64,000 nucleotides of DNA from Xanthomonas cissicola. GTDB taxonomy: Bacteria; Pseudomonadota; Gammaproteobacteria; Xanthomonadales; Xanthomonadaceae. The DNA is taken from the NCBI RefSeq assembly GCF_008801575.1, contig NZ_VZPL01000002.1, positions 62,001 through 126,000 on the forward strand, given 5' to 3'. Shown one piece after another: positions 8,019 to 16,575 of the stretch. Below the pieces are notes generated by a model. The model was not told where the DNA came from, did no database searches, and saw only the letters and a program-made list of their open reading frames with translations. Positions within the stretch are counted from its first letter, which is position 1. The number at the start of each line of letters is the position of its first letter. Position numbers and translations under genes: made by a program.

Positions 8019-11000
8019 GGCACTGCGGCGCAGGCGCAAACCGAACAGCAGGTCATACAGGATCGGAATCAGGCCCAGCGTCACCAGCGTGCCCAACGCC
8101 AACCCACCGATCATGGTGATGGCCATGCCCGTCCATAGCGGGCCCGCAAACAGCATCAGCGGCACCAGGCCAACGATGCAGGTGAGCTTGGTCATGACGA
8201 TCGGGCGCAACCGTTTGACCGCGGCAGCCACCACCGCTTCGCGGCGCGGCAGGCCATCGGCAAGTTCGGCTTCGATGCGCTCCAGCAGCAACACCGCGTT
8301 GTTGACGATGATGCCGGCCAGCGCCAGCAAGCCGAAGGTCGCCATGAAGCCGAATGGGTAACCGGTCATCACCAGCGCCAGGGCCGCACCGATCAACACG
8401 AACGGCACCGCCGACAGCACGATGAACAACTTGCGGAACGAGTTGAACTGCCAGACGAACAGCAACAGGATCGCGCCCAGCGCATGCGGCATGTAGTGCA
8501 GCAAGGCCTGATTGGCTTCGGCCGAATCTTCCAGCTCGCCACCAATCTCCACGCGGTAGCCGGGCGGCAATTTGAGCGCGGCGATTGGCGCCGACAACCG
8601 TTCGACGATCTCGGTCGCGGTCAGTTGCGGGTTGCGTGCGGTCACGGTGATGGCACGGCTGAGATTGCGCCGCTGGATCGCCGACGGCTCGCTGTCGCGC
8701 AGCACCGTGGCGACCGCCGCCAACGGTACCGGTGCGCCGCCTGCCTGCGGGTACACCAACGTATCGGCGGGATTGCCGTTGGCGGCACGCTCGTCGGTGC
8801 TGCCGCGCACGACAACCGGCACACCGGTGCCATCGTCGCGGATCAACGTGGCATCCACACCGCTGTATCGCCCCTGCAATGCCTGCGCAATGTCTTCGCT
8901 GCTGACACCGGCGCGGCGGGCCTTGAGCTGGTCCACCTGCACCACATAGCGCGGAATGCGCGCCTGCCAATCGTCCTGCACGTCCACGGTGCCCGGCACG
9001 GCCCGCAAGGCCCTGGCAATCGCAGCAGCGCTGCTGCGCAGGACCGCCTCGTCCGGACCCACCACGCGATACACCGCCATCCCGGCTTCGGTGGCGCCCA
9101 GCGAAAAGCGTTTGGGCTCGGCGCGCAGCGCGGGGAAGTGGCTACGCACATGCGAGCGCACCCGTGCGATCACCGCATCGATGTCGGTATCCGGCCGCAC
9201 GCTGACCGTGAAGTACGCCTGGTTGGCCGCCGGCAGCGGCGGGTTCAGGCCCAGCACGATGCGCGGCCCGCCATCGGCAACATACCCGATGCTGTCCACC
9301 ACCTCGGGGTTGGCGTGGCGGTCGCCCAACCAGCGGCTGAGTTCACTCACCGTGCGCAGGGTCTGGCGTGCATCGCTGCCGGCTTGCAATGTCACCGGCA
9401 TCTGGAACTGCAGGCGGTCGGACTTGGGCAGGAAATCGTATGGAATGGACACCAGCACCGTGACCGCTACCGCCAGCATCGCCGTCATCGCACCGATGAA
9501 CAGCAGCTTGTGCTGCAGCACGCGTTCGATCACGCGGCGGTAGCCGCGATAGAACCGCGATTCGGCTGCGTCGCTGTTCTTGGTGACATGCACCTTGGCG
9601 AAGTACATGCACAGCAGCGGCGTCACCGTGATGCTCAGCAACCACGACCCCAGCAGCGTCACGCCGAGCACGGTGGCCAGCGAGCGCAGATATTCGTTGG
9701 TGCTGGTCTGGCCGAAGAAGAACGGCGAGAACGCCAGCACGATGACCAACGACGAGGTCAGCAAGGGTGTCGCCAACGTCCGGCCCGCATCGATACAGGC
9801 CTGGCGGCGTTCCTCGCCGGCCACCAGACGGCGCTCGATGTCTTCGGCAATCACGATGCCGTTGTCCACCAACAAGCCCAGCGCAAGAATAATGGCGGCA
9901 ATCGAGACCGTTTGCAGCTCCACGTTCAGCACACGCATGACGATCAACGAGGCGAAGATGGTCAACGGCACGATCGCGCCGACGATCAACCCGGTGCGCC
10001 AGCCCAGAAACAGCATCACCACCGCCATGACGATGACGATGGTCTCGCCCATGACGTGATGCATCTTGCCCATCTCGCGCTCGACCACATCGGCCTGGAA
10101 GCTCACCACGTGCTGGGTGAAGCCGACAGGCAGCTCGTGTGCGGTGTCGTCGAGCTTGGCGCGCAGCGCCTTGCCGAAGTCGGCGATATTGCTGCCCGGC
10201 TGCATCGAGACCGAGACCACCACTGCCGGCTGGCCCTGGTACACGGCCGCGCTTTGCGGCGGGTCGGCCGGCATCACCTGCACCTGTGCCAGTTCGCCCA
10301 GGGTCACTTCGCGGGCACCGCCGGCAGGCGCGCCAGGCACGCTCAGCAACACGCCACGCAACTGCTCGGGCGTGCGGATTTCGCCGGACGTAGCCACGGT
10401 CAGCGCCAGCCCGGACACCGCGACCTGCCCACCGGAACCCACCACATTCTGCGCGCGCAACTGCGCCATGACGCTGGACGGCGTCAAGCCGCTCGCCAGC
10501 AACCGCGCACGGTCAAACGACACGTACACCGATTCGTCCTGCAGGCCATACAACTTCACCTGCTCCACGCCGGGCAGGGCGTACAGCTGTTCGCGCATGC
10601 GCCGCAACGGGCCGCGCATTTCGCTCATCGAAAAGCCCGGTGCGGTCACCGCGATCGACGCCACCGACACGCGCCCGAAGTCGTCGTCGACAAAGGGACC
10701 AAGGGTGCCCGCAGGCAATTGCGCGCCGGCCTCTGCGGCCTTGGCGCGCACGCGCTGCCAGAGCGCCGGCAGATCCTGCACATCGTCATAGGCGGTCAGC
10801 TGCACGATCGCGCTGCCCGGATGCACCGTGGTGACGATGCGCTTGATGCCGGCCAGCTCGCGCAAACGCTCCTCCACCGGTCGCGCCAGCAGGTTCTCCA
10901 CCTGTTCGCTGGGCATGCCCGGATAGGCCACCGACACCAGCGTGTCGCGCACGGTCACCGACGGTTCTTCCTGCGATGGGAAACCGAGAAACGCCACGAT

Positions 11001-11075
11001 GCCGCCGATCAGGATCATCGCTGCGGCAAACAATGTCAGGCGGCTCGAGCGCATCGCCATCTGGGTCAGCTTCAT
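8016..11075 (-). CDS. RND efflux pump, inner-membrane permease
   Basis: A 1019-residue pump starting MKLTQMAMRSSRLTLF, with the duplicated RND architecture: a first membrane helix, a large periplasmic loop (PGMPSEQVENLLARPVEERL is the usual porter-domain opening), a membrane bundle, and a repeat of the same. The proton-relay helix reads LGLLVDNGIVIAEDI near residue 400, so the second aspartate of the usual DD pair is asparagine, as in a subgroup of drug-type pumps. It would export small molecules using the proton gradient, with the adjacent fusion protein (4-bp overlap) and the NodT-type channel of the same operon. Substrate unknown. The two-component genes diverging upstream are the likely regulators. 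Confidence 0.93.
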   Translation of the reverse strand: MKLTQMAMRSSRLTLFAAAMILIGGIVAFLGFPSQEEPSVTVRDTLVSVAYPGMPSEQVENLLARPVEERLRELAGIKRIVTTVHPGSAIVQLTAYDDVQDLPALWQRVRAKAAEAGAQLPAGTLGPFVDDDFGRVSVASIAVTAPGFSMSEMRGPLRRMREQLYALPGVEQVKLYGLQDESVYVSFDRARLLASGLTPSSVMAQLRAQNVVGSGGQVAVSGLALTVATSGEIRTPEQLRGVLLSVPGAPAGGAREVTLGELAQVQVMPADPPQSAAVYQGQPAVVVSVSMQPGSNIADFGKALRAKLDDTAHELPVGFTQHVVSFQADVVEREMGKMHHVMGETIVIVMAVVMLFLGWRTGLIVGAIVPLTIFASLIVMRVLNVELQTVSIAAIILALGLLVDNGIVIAEDIERRLVAGEERRQACIDAGRTLATPLLTSSLVIVLAFSPFFFGQTSTNEYLRSLATVLGVTLLGSWLLSITVTPLLCMYFAKVHVTKNSDAAESRFYRGYRRVIERVLQHKLLFIGAMTAMLAVAVTVLVSIPYDFLPKSDRLQFQMPVTLQAGSDARQTLRTVSELSRWLGDRHANPEVVDSIGYVADGGPRIVLGLNPPLPAANQAYFTVSVRPDTDIDAVIARVRSHVRSHFPALRAEPKRFSLGATEAGMAVYRVVGPDEAVLRSSAAAIARALRAVPGTVDVQDDWQARIPRYVVQVDQLKARRAGVSSEDIAQALQGRYSGVDATLIRDDGTGVPVVVRGSTDERAANGNPADTLVYPQAGGAPVPLAAVATVLRDSEPSAIQRRNLSRAITVTARNPQLTATEIVERLSAPIAALKLPPGYRVEIGGELEDSAEANQALLHYMPHALGAILLLFVWQFNSFRKLFIVLSAVPFVLIGAALALVMTGYPFGFMATFGLLALAGIIVNNAVLLLERIEAELADGLPRREAVVAAAVKRLRPIVMTKLTCIVGLVPLMLFAGPLWTGMAITMIGGLALGTLVTLGLIPILYDLLFGLRLRRSA

Positions 11076-12178
11076 GGCGTGCGACCTCCGCTCAACTGCG
11101 TCTGCGCCTGCAGTGGCGTCACCGGCTGGCCGTTCACCAAGAAGCCCACGCCGGCGCTCACCACCTGCTCGCCTGCACGCAGCCCGCGCAGAATCTGCAC
11201 GCGCTCGCCGACGATCGTTCCCAGGTCGACCGCGCGTTCGATCACGGCCCGCGTTGCCGGCTGGTAAACGAACACGCTGGCCTGTTGCCGGTTGAGCCGG
11301 GGCAATACCGCCGACAACGGCACACTCGGCGTGGAAGCGGCAGGCGTCGGCAGCGTCAGCATCACGCTGTCGCCGCTGCGCAGCGAAGGCGCGGCGCCGA
11401 ACGGTTCCAGCAAGGCCTGTACCGTCGTGGCATTGTCCAGGCGGCTGGAAAGACTGCGCAGACGCAGTTCGACCGGCGCGTCGCCCGCATCCACCACGCG
11501 GGCATGCACGGTTTGCCCTGGCACCAGACCGGCACCGGCAGTTGCCGGCAGCGTGGCGACCAGTTGCACATGGCCCTGCCCTTCCACCTGCAGCACCGTC
11601 TGCCCTGCCGCCACATCGGCCTGCGGTTGTTGCAGGCGCGCCACCACGCTGCCATCGAAGGGCGCGCGGAGCTCGCCCAGACGCATGCCGCGGCGCGCCA
11701 TGGCCAGGTCGGCCCTGGCCACCTGCAGCTGCGCGGCGGCCGCATCTGCAGCCGCGCGCGCGGCAGTCAAGGTGGCGTTGGAACTGGCACCGTCATCGAA
11801 CATTGCCTGTTGCTGGCGCAATTGCAGCTGCCGTTCGCCGGACTGCGCCAGTGCCGCGCGCACGTTGGCATCGGCCTGCTGTTCGTGCAGGCGCAGCGGT
11901 TCATCGTCCAGCCGTGCCAGCAGTTGCCCGCGGGTCACCCGGTCGCCGACCTCCACCAGCACTGCCGACAGACGGCCTGCCCCTTCGAACCCCAGCTCGG
12001 CGCGTTGTTCCTGGCGCACCAGCGACGGCACCTGCAGCGGGTTATCGCTCCCTTTGCCGAAGCGCTCCAGCTTCACCGCGCGCGGTGTCTCGGTGGCCGG
12101 CGCATCCGGCCCACTGCATGCGGCCAGTCCCAGCAGCAATGTGCCGCACACCAGGCCGCGATAAAACATCGTCATCAT
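11072..12178 (-). CDS. Efflux membrane-fusion lipoprotein (HlyD/AcrA family)
   Basis: A 368-residue periplasmic adaptor. The signal peptide ends in the lipobox LAAC (C21 region, followed by SGPDAPATE), so it should be anchored in the inner membrane. A split lipoyl domain (GFEGAGRLSAVLVEVGDRVTRG and later ELRAPFDGSVVARLQQPQAD) flanks an alanine/glutamine-rich hairpin (about 100-165). Beta-barrel and membrane-proximal domains follow. The start has three clustered ATGs (12178, 12175, 12169); the first has GGGGG seven bases before it. The stop overlaps the pump start as ATGA, which fits stoichiometric synthesis of adaptor and pump. Confidence 0.92.
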   Translation of the reverse strand: MMTMFYRGLVCGTLLLGLAACSGPDAPATETPRAVKLERFGKGSDNPLQVPSLVRQEQRAELGFEGAGRLSAVLVEVGDRVTRGQLLARLDDEPLRLHEQQADANVRAALAQSGERQLQLRQQQAMFDDGASSNATLTAARAAADAAAAQLQVARADLAMARRGMRLGELRAPFDGSVVARLQQPQADVAAGQTVLQVEGQGHVQLVATLPATAGAGLVPGQTVHARVVDAGDAPVELRLRSLSSRLDNATTVQALLEPFGAAPSLRSGDSVMLTLPTPAASTPSVPLSAVLPRLNRQQASVFVYQPATRAVIERAVDLGTIVGERVQILRGLRAGEQVVSAGVGFLVNGQPVTPLQAQTQLSGGRTP

Positions 12179-12200
12179 TCGATCCCCCGGTGTATGCCGC

Positions 12201-13037
12201 TCAGCGGCTGTAGGTCAATGCGAGATTGCCGCTCACCACGCTGCGGCGTGCCACCAGCGGGCTGTCTTCGGCGTTGTCCAGGTAGCGCGTTCCGGTGACC
12301 CCCACCGTGGTGGCCCAGTGCTCGCCCAGCGAGTGCGTCCAGCTGCCACCTACCGCGGCGGCATACGCACCGGACCCGGCATTGAAGGCGGCAAAGCGGG
12401 TGCGCGCGGCTTGCGCATCGCTGACGCCGAAGTAAGCCTGATTGAAGCGGCGGTCGCCGCCATGCACGTCCAGGTCCAGGGTGACCGTGTCGTTGGCGCT
12501 ATGCAGCAGGGTGAACTCCATCCCGGCGCGATAGCGGTTGCGGCGCGCAGCATCCTTGAGCGTGAATTCCGCCTCCGCATTGACGTTCATGTAGGGCGTC
12601 ACTTGCTGCATCACCAGCGTGCGCGACGTCACCGAGCCAGGCACATCGCCCATGCCGGCCAGCAGGCGCGAGCCCGGCCGCCAGTTGCTGTCGCTTTGCA
12701 GCCGTCCCAGGTCGTAATACAGCGATTGCGATATGTAGAAACCGAACTTGCTCTGGAATTGCAGGCCGCCGCCGCGGGAGGTGTCGAAGAACAGCACGCC
12801 GCGCTGCACCACCAGCACCGGGTTGAATTGCACGCGCGCGCGCTCGGCGCCGGCATACTCCGGCGTGGCAACCGCTGCGGCGCCTGCCGTGATTTCAGTG
12901 CGGTCTCCCAGCAGGCGCGAACTCCCGGTCAGATCGGTTTGTGCGTGCGCGACGCACGGAATGGCGCTCATGCAGGCAAGGACGCCGGCGCGAACGGCAT
13001 GGTTGCCACGCAGGCGATTGAAGGACGATACGTTCAT
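12201..13037 (-). CDS. MipA/OmpV family outer-membrane protein
   Basis: A 278-residue protein starting MNVSSFNRLRG, chosen over a longer frame because GGAGA lies about ten bases upstream and the sequence then begins with a signal peptide ending AHA (AIPCVAHA before QTDLTG). The mature part is rich in alternating beta strands (TEITAGAAAVATPEYAG, RYRAGMEFTLLHSANDTVTL) and ends in an aromatic/basic strand, as in MipA/OmpV barrels. E. coli MipA scaffolds murein enzymes, but other members are stress-induced porin-like proteins. It lies inside the efflux operon between the channel gene and the adaptor, 22 bases from the latter. Confidence 0.88.
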   Translation of the reverse strand: MNVSSFNRLRGNHAVRAGVLACMSAIPCVAHAQTDLTGSSRLLGDRTEITAGAAAVATPEYAGAERARVQFNPVLVVQRGVLFFDTSRGGGLQFQSKFGFYISQSLYYDLGRLQSDSNWRPGSRLLAGMGDVPGSVTSRTLVMQQVTPYMNVNAEAEFTLKDAARRNRYRAGMEFTLLHSANDTVTLDLDVHGGDRRFNQAYFGVSDAQAARTRFAAFNAGSGAYAAAVGGSWTHSLGEHWATTVGVTGTRYLDNAEDSPLVARRSVVSGNLALTYSR

Positions 13038-13056
13038 CGAAGGTCTCCGTCGGAAG

Positions 13057-14526
13057 TCAGGAAGCGGTGGGCAGGCGCACGCCATAGAACGCCTGAAACA
13101 GCGCAATACGGCTCAGCACGCGTTGGCGTGCGGTATCCAGGTAATCGAGTTCGGTCTGAGCGATGCGGGTCCGCTCGGCCAGCAGCGCGCTGCGGTCTTC
13201 CAGACCGGCATCCACGCGTTCATGCATTCGCGCAAGACGCAGTTGCTCGCGTTCGACCTGCTCGCGCGAGCGCGGTTCGGCCTGCGACAAGGTGGCGTGG
13301 GCGTCGAGCGCGTTGGCGACCTCGCGGAATGCAGCTTCGATTGCCTGTTCGTAGGCAACGACATCGGCGCGTTCGCGCACCTGCGCCAGATCCAGATTGG
13401 CGCGATTGCGGCCGCCATCGAACAACGGCAAGTTCAGCTGCGGCATGAAGCTCCACACACCATGGCCTGCAGAAAACAAGCCGTTCAATCCGTCGCTGGC
13501 AGTACCCACGCTGCTGCTCAAGGTGATCGACGAAAAAAACGCCGCGCGCGCCGCACCGATGTCGGCATTGGCCGCGCGCAACTCCAGCTCGGCCTGCTGG
13601 ATGTCCGGGCGTTGCAGCAACAGCGACGAATCCAGGGCGCGCCACGCACTGGCAGGCGTATCAGCGGCGATCAGACCCTGCAGATCGCCGGGTACCGGAG
13701 TGCTGTCGTAGCCGGCCAGCAACTGCAGCGCACGCACCGCCGCAGCGTGGTTGTCGTTGCCCTGCAGGGCCGTCACATGGGCCTGGTCGGCCTGGCGCCG
13801 CTGCGCATCGCGCTCGTCGCGCGCAATCAGCCCTACCTGATATTGCCGCTCGGCAACGGCAAGCAACGCAGCGCTGTCGGCATCCAGCGATTGCAGCTGT
13901 TGCAGCGCCTGCGCCGTGGCACGCTCGGCGGTGTAGGCGCGCAGTACCTCTGCAATCAGGGCGCCACGCGCCGCGTCGCGGCCATAGGTACTGGCCAGGT
14001 AGCGCTGGCGTGCGGCCTCGGACATCGCCTGCAGCTTGCCGAAAAAGTCCACTTCGACATTGCCGATCCCCGCATTGGCAATCACCAGATCCTGCTGGTA
14101 CCGCGCATCCAGCGTCGGGTTGTCGAAATGTTGCCGCAGCTGCTGTGCGCCAACGGCGAGCGTCGGCAGGCGCGACGCCTGCGCGATGCCGTACTGCGCA
14201 CGCGCCTGTTCTACCTGCAACGCCGCACGGCGGAAATCGCCGTTGTGTGCCAAGGCACGTTCGATCAGGGGCCGCAGGTCGCGGTCTGGCGCGAAGGCCT
14301 GCAGAAACGCGCGCTCTTGCGCGTTCAGAGCGACGGCGGCGGTCGCATTGGCGTCGGGCTGACCGGATGCCGGTGCGGATGCCGCCTGCGGGCTGCCGAA
14401 GGTGGCCGGTACGCTGACCACCGGGCGCTGGTAGGCCGGTGTCAGCGAGCAGCCAGCCGCCAGCACCGCACTGGCGGCGACCAGGCACAGGCAAGACCAA
14501 CGATGCGGAATAATTTGTGGAATCAT
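13057..14526 (-). CDS. Outer-membrane efflux channel lipoprotein (NodT/OprM type)
   Basis: A 489-residue protein starting MIPQIIPHRWSCLCLV, with a lipobox LAAGC in the signal peptide. The family opening (CSLTPAYQRPVVSVPATF) and two structural repeats typical of TolC-like channels are visible; each contains the diagnostic ARAAFFSSITLSSSVGTASDG-like segment and the periplasmic helices. It should form a trimeric outer-membrane duct for the RND pump of the same operon. It is the first gene of the minus-strand unit, 105 bases from the divergent response regulator. The longer open frame extending into the regulator is rejected because it runs antisense to that gene. Confidence 0.92.
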   Translation of the reverse strand: MIPQIIPHRWSCLCLVAASAVLAAGCSLTPAYQRPVVSVPATFGSPQAASAPASGQPDANATAAVALNAQERAFLQAFAPDRDLRPLIERALAHNGDFRRAALQVEQARAQYGIAQASRLPTLAVGAQQLRQHFDNPTLDARYQQDLVIANAGIGNVEVDFFGKLQAMSEAARQRYLASTYGRDAARGALIAEVLRAYTAERATAQALQQLQSLDADSAALLAVAERQYQVGLIARDERDAQRRQADQAHVTALQGNDNHAAAVRALQLLAGYDSTPVPGDLQGLIAADTPASAWRALDSSLLLQRPDIQQAELELRAANADIGAARAAFFSSITLSSSVGTASDGLNGLFSAGHGVWSFMPQLNLPLFDGGRNRANLDLAQVRERADVVAYEQAIEAAFREVANALDAHATLSQAEPRSREQVEREQLRLARMHERVDAGLEDRSALLAERTRIAQTELDYLDTARQRVLSRIALFQAFYGVRLPTAS

Positions 14527-14631
14527 GATGTCGGAGCACAGAGCCAATCTCGACCGACATCCTCGACCCGCAGCGTCCAGGTTGTTTTCGGGAATTATCC
14601 AGATTTGATCGAGACGACAGGGCAACACGCC
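14527..14631. promoter_or_regulatory. Shared promoter region between efflux operon and two-component genes
   Basis: These 105 bases separate two divergent start codons and must carry both promoters and probably the regulator's binding sites. An AT-richer patch (TTGTTTTCGGGAATTATCC, near 14582-14600) is the best promoter candidate. I could not resolve a clear direct repeat for the response regulator. Confidence 0.5.
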
Positions 14632-15321
14632 ATGACAGGCAAAAAGGTTCTGCTGGTGGAAGACGACAGCGATAGCGCCAGCATTCTGGAGGCCTATCTC
14701 CGCCGCGACGGCTTCGATGTGGCGGTGGCCGGCGATGGCGAACGCGCCATCCAGCTGCACCGGCAATGGGCACCGGATCTGGTGCTGCTGGACGTGATGC
14801 TGCCCAAGCTCAGCGGCATCGAGGTGCTGTCGACGATCCGCCGCGCCGGCGACACGCCGGTGATCATGGTCACCGCCATTGGCGATGAGCCGGAAAAGCT
14901 CGGCGCCCTGCGCTACGGCGCCGACGATTACGTGGTCAAGCCGTACAGCCCCAAGGAGGTGGTGGCGCGCGTGCATGCCGTGCTACGCCGCAGCGTGGCG
15001 GTGCGCGCGCCGGGCGAACCATTGCAGCACGGTCGGCTGAGCGTGGATCCGGCCGCCGTGGTCGCCAGCGTGCAACACGAAAACGGCGACAGCGTGGCGC
15101 TGGATCTGACGCCGACCGAATTCAACCTGCTCGCGCTGCTGCTCAAGACCCCATTCAAGGCCTTTACGCGCAGCGAACTGCTCGACGCCTGCCTGCCCGA
15201 CAGCGATGCATTGGAACGGGTGGTGGATTCGCACATCCACAACCTGCGTCGCAAACTCGAAGTGCATGGCATCACCGGTGTACTGGTCACCGTGCGTGCA
15301 GTGGGATATCGCTTTCAATGA
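14632..15321 (+). CDS. OmpR-family response regulator
   Basis: A 229-residue two-domain regulator starting MTGKKVLLVEDDSDS. The receiver domain has the acidic pair D11/D12, the phospho-acceptor D54 (in LVLLDVMLPK), T81 and K103 (VVKPYSP), all conserved, so phosphotransfer should work. Residues about 130-229 form a winged-helix DNA-binding domain (LTPTEFNLLALLLK, then VVDSHIHNLRRKLE and TVRAVGYRF). It is the first gene of a pair with a histidine kinase (ATGA overlap at 15318-15321) and diverges from the efflux operon, whose expression it most likely controls. The pair resembles BaeSR-like efflux regulators. Confidence 0.93.
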   Translation: MTGKKVLLVEDDSDSASILEAYLRRDGFDVAVAGDGERAIQLHRQWAPDLVLLDVMLPKLSGIEVLSTIRRAGDTPVIMVTAIGDEPEKLGALRYGADDYVVKPYSPKEVVARVHAVLRRSVAVRAPGEPLQHGRLSVDPAAVVASVQHENGDSVALDLTPTEFNLLALLLKTPFKAFTRSELLDACLPDSDALERVVDSHIHNLRRKLEVHGITGVLVTVRAVGYRFQ

Positions 15322-16511
15322 ACGTGCTGCGGCGGTTTCATGCCTGGCGCAACCAGGCGCCCCTGTGGTGGTGGGTCGGACTGCGCATGAGCGCGCTGGC
15401 GGTGGTGACCATGATGGTCATCGCGTTCGGCATGTGGTGCTATTTCAATCTGCGCTACAGCCTGATCCTGAGCAATGTGCCGGCCGAACCGCGTGCCGAG
15501 ATTTCCCAGCTGATCGAGCAACCCAGGGCCAACCAGGCCCGCCTGTGGGAGCTGTTCCAGCGCTATTACGACATCGAAAATTTCCTGCCCGGGCTGGCCA
15601 ATCCGGACTGGTGGATGCTGGGCGCCATGATGACCATCTCGGTGCCGGTCATCCTGTTCTGCGGCCTGCTCGCGTCGCGGCCGCTGTCGCGGCAATTTTC
15701 GCAGGTGGCTTTCGCGGCGCACCGGGTCAGCGATGGCGATTTCGGCGCACGCGCACAAGTGGTGCGCGGCGCGCCGGACGAGCTCACTGCCCTGGCCGAG
15801 GACTTCAATACGATGAGCGGCAGGCTGCAGCAGTACGAGCGCGAATTACGCGACTCCAGCGCGATGCTGGCGCATGAATTGCGCACCCCGCTCAATGCCG
15901 CGATGGGACGCGTGCAAGGCATGCTGGATGACGTCTTCCCGCGCGAACCCGAGCAACTGCGGCTGGTGCATCGCCAGCTGGAGCAGATCAATCGCCTGAT
16001 CGGCGACCTGCACCTGGTGTCGCTGGCGCGTGCCGGCCAGCTGGTGCTGGAGCCGGAAAGCGTCGAGCTGCGGGAACTCGTCGCCGAGCGCATCGAATGG
16101 GCGGGGCCGGCGCTGCGCGAGGCGCAGATGACCATCCACTACCCCACGCATCCGGCGCTGCGCCTGCATGCCGACCGGCACCGGCTGGGCCAGGTGCTGT
16201 CGATCCTGATCGATAACGCGTTGCGCTACGCCGCCGCCGGCAAGCTGCTGGAGATCGAGGTGCGCCGCGATGGCACCGGCGTGCAGCTCACCGTCGGCGA
16301 CCGCGGCCCCGGCGTGGCGCCCGCGCAATTGCCGCACCTGCTGGACCGCTTCTGGCGCGCCGACAGCTCGCGCGCGCGGCATTCCGGCGGCAGTGGCCTG
16401 GGCCTGGCGATCGCCTCGGCCATCTGTCAGGCGCACGATGGCCAACTGGTCGTCAGCAATCGCCCCGGCGGTGGCCTGCTGGCCAGCGTGCAGTTACCGC
16501 TGGGGCATTGA
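15318..16511 (+). CDS. Sensor histidine kinase, partner of the adjacent regulator
   Basis: A 397-residue membrane kinase. Two membrane helices (about 21-43 and 99-120) enclose a periplasmic sensor loop of only about 55 residues. A HAMP linker follows (about 120-175). The dimerisation domain carries the phospho-acceptor histidine H186 in LAHELRTPLN. The ATPase domain has the N box (N299 in LIDNALRYA), a G1 box (DRGPGV, 327-332) and G2 (GGSGLGLA, 357-364). All catalytic elements are intact. The small sensor loop suggests it may sense a membrane or envelope cue. The gene overlaps the regulator by four bases. Confidence 0.93.
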   Translation: MNVLRRFHAWRNQAPLWWWVGLRMSALAVVTMMVIAFGMWCYFNLRYSLILSNVPAEPRAEISQLIEQPRANQARLWELFQRYYDIENFLPGLANPDWWMLGAMMTISVPVILFCGLLASRPLSRQFSQVAFAAHRVSDGDFGARAQVVRGAPDELTALAEDFNTMSGRLQQYERELRDSSAMLAHELRTPLNAAMGRVQGMLDDVFPREPEQLRLVHRQLEQINRLIGDLHLVSLARAGQLVLEPESVELRELVAERIEWAGPALREAQMTIHYPTHPALRLHADRHRLGQVLSILIDNALRYAAAGKLLEIEVRRDGTGVQLTVGDRGPGVAPAQLPHLLDRFWRADSSRARHSGGSGLGLAIASAICQAHDGQLVVSNRPGGGLLASVQLPLGH

Positions 16512-16542
16512 CGCAACGCCCGGCCACGCGCACGCCAGCGCG

Positions 16543-16564
16543 ACTGCCCGCACCTGCGGGCAGT
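16543..16564. terminator. Perfect hairpin between convergent kinase and antiporter genes
   Basis: ACTGCCCGCA, CC, TGCGGGCAGT: a 10-bp perfect stem with a two-base centre, lying in the 64-base gap between two converging genes. It has no T run, but its position fits a bidirectional transcript end. Confidence 0.5.
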
Positions 16565-16575
16565 TGCGCAACCGA

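Noticed and set aside
8484-11267. Very long open frame on the plus strand opposite the RND pump gene
   Set aside because: It is antisense to a complete, well-conserved pump; the encoded sequence is histidine/arginine/glutamine-rich with no domain, the usual mirror of GC-rich coding DNA.
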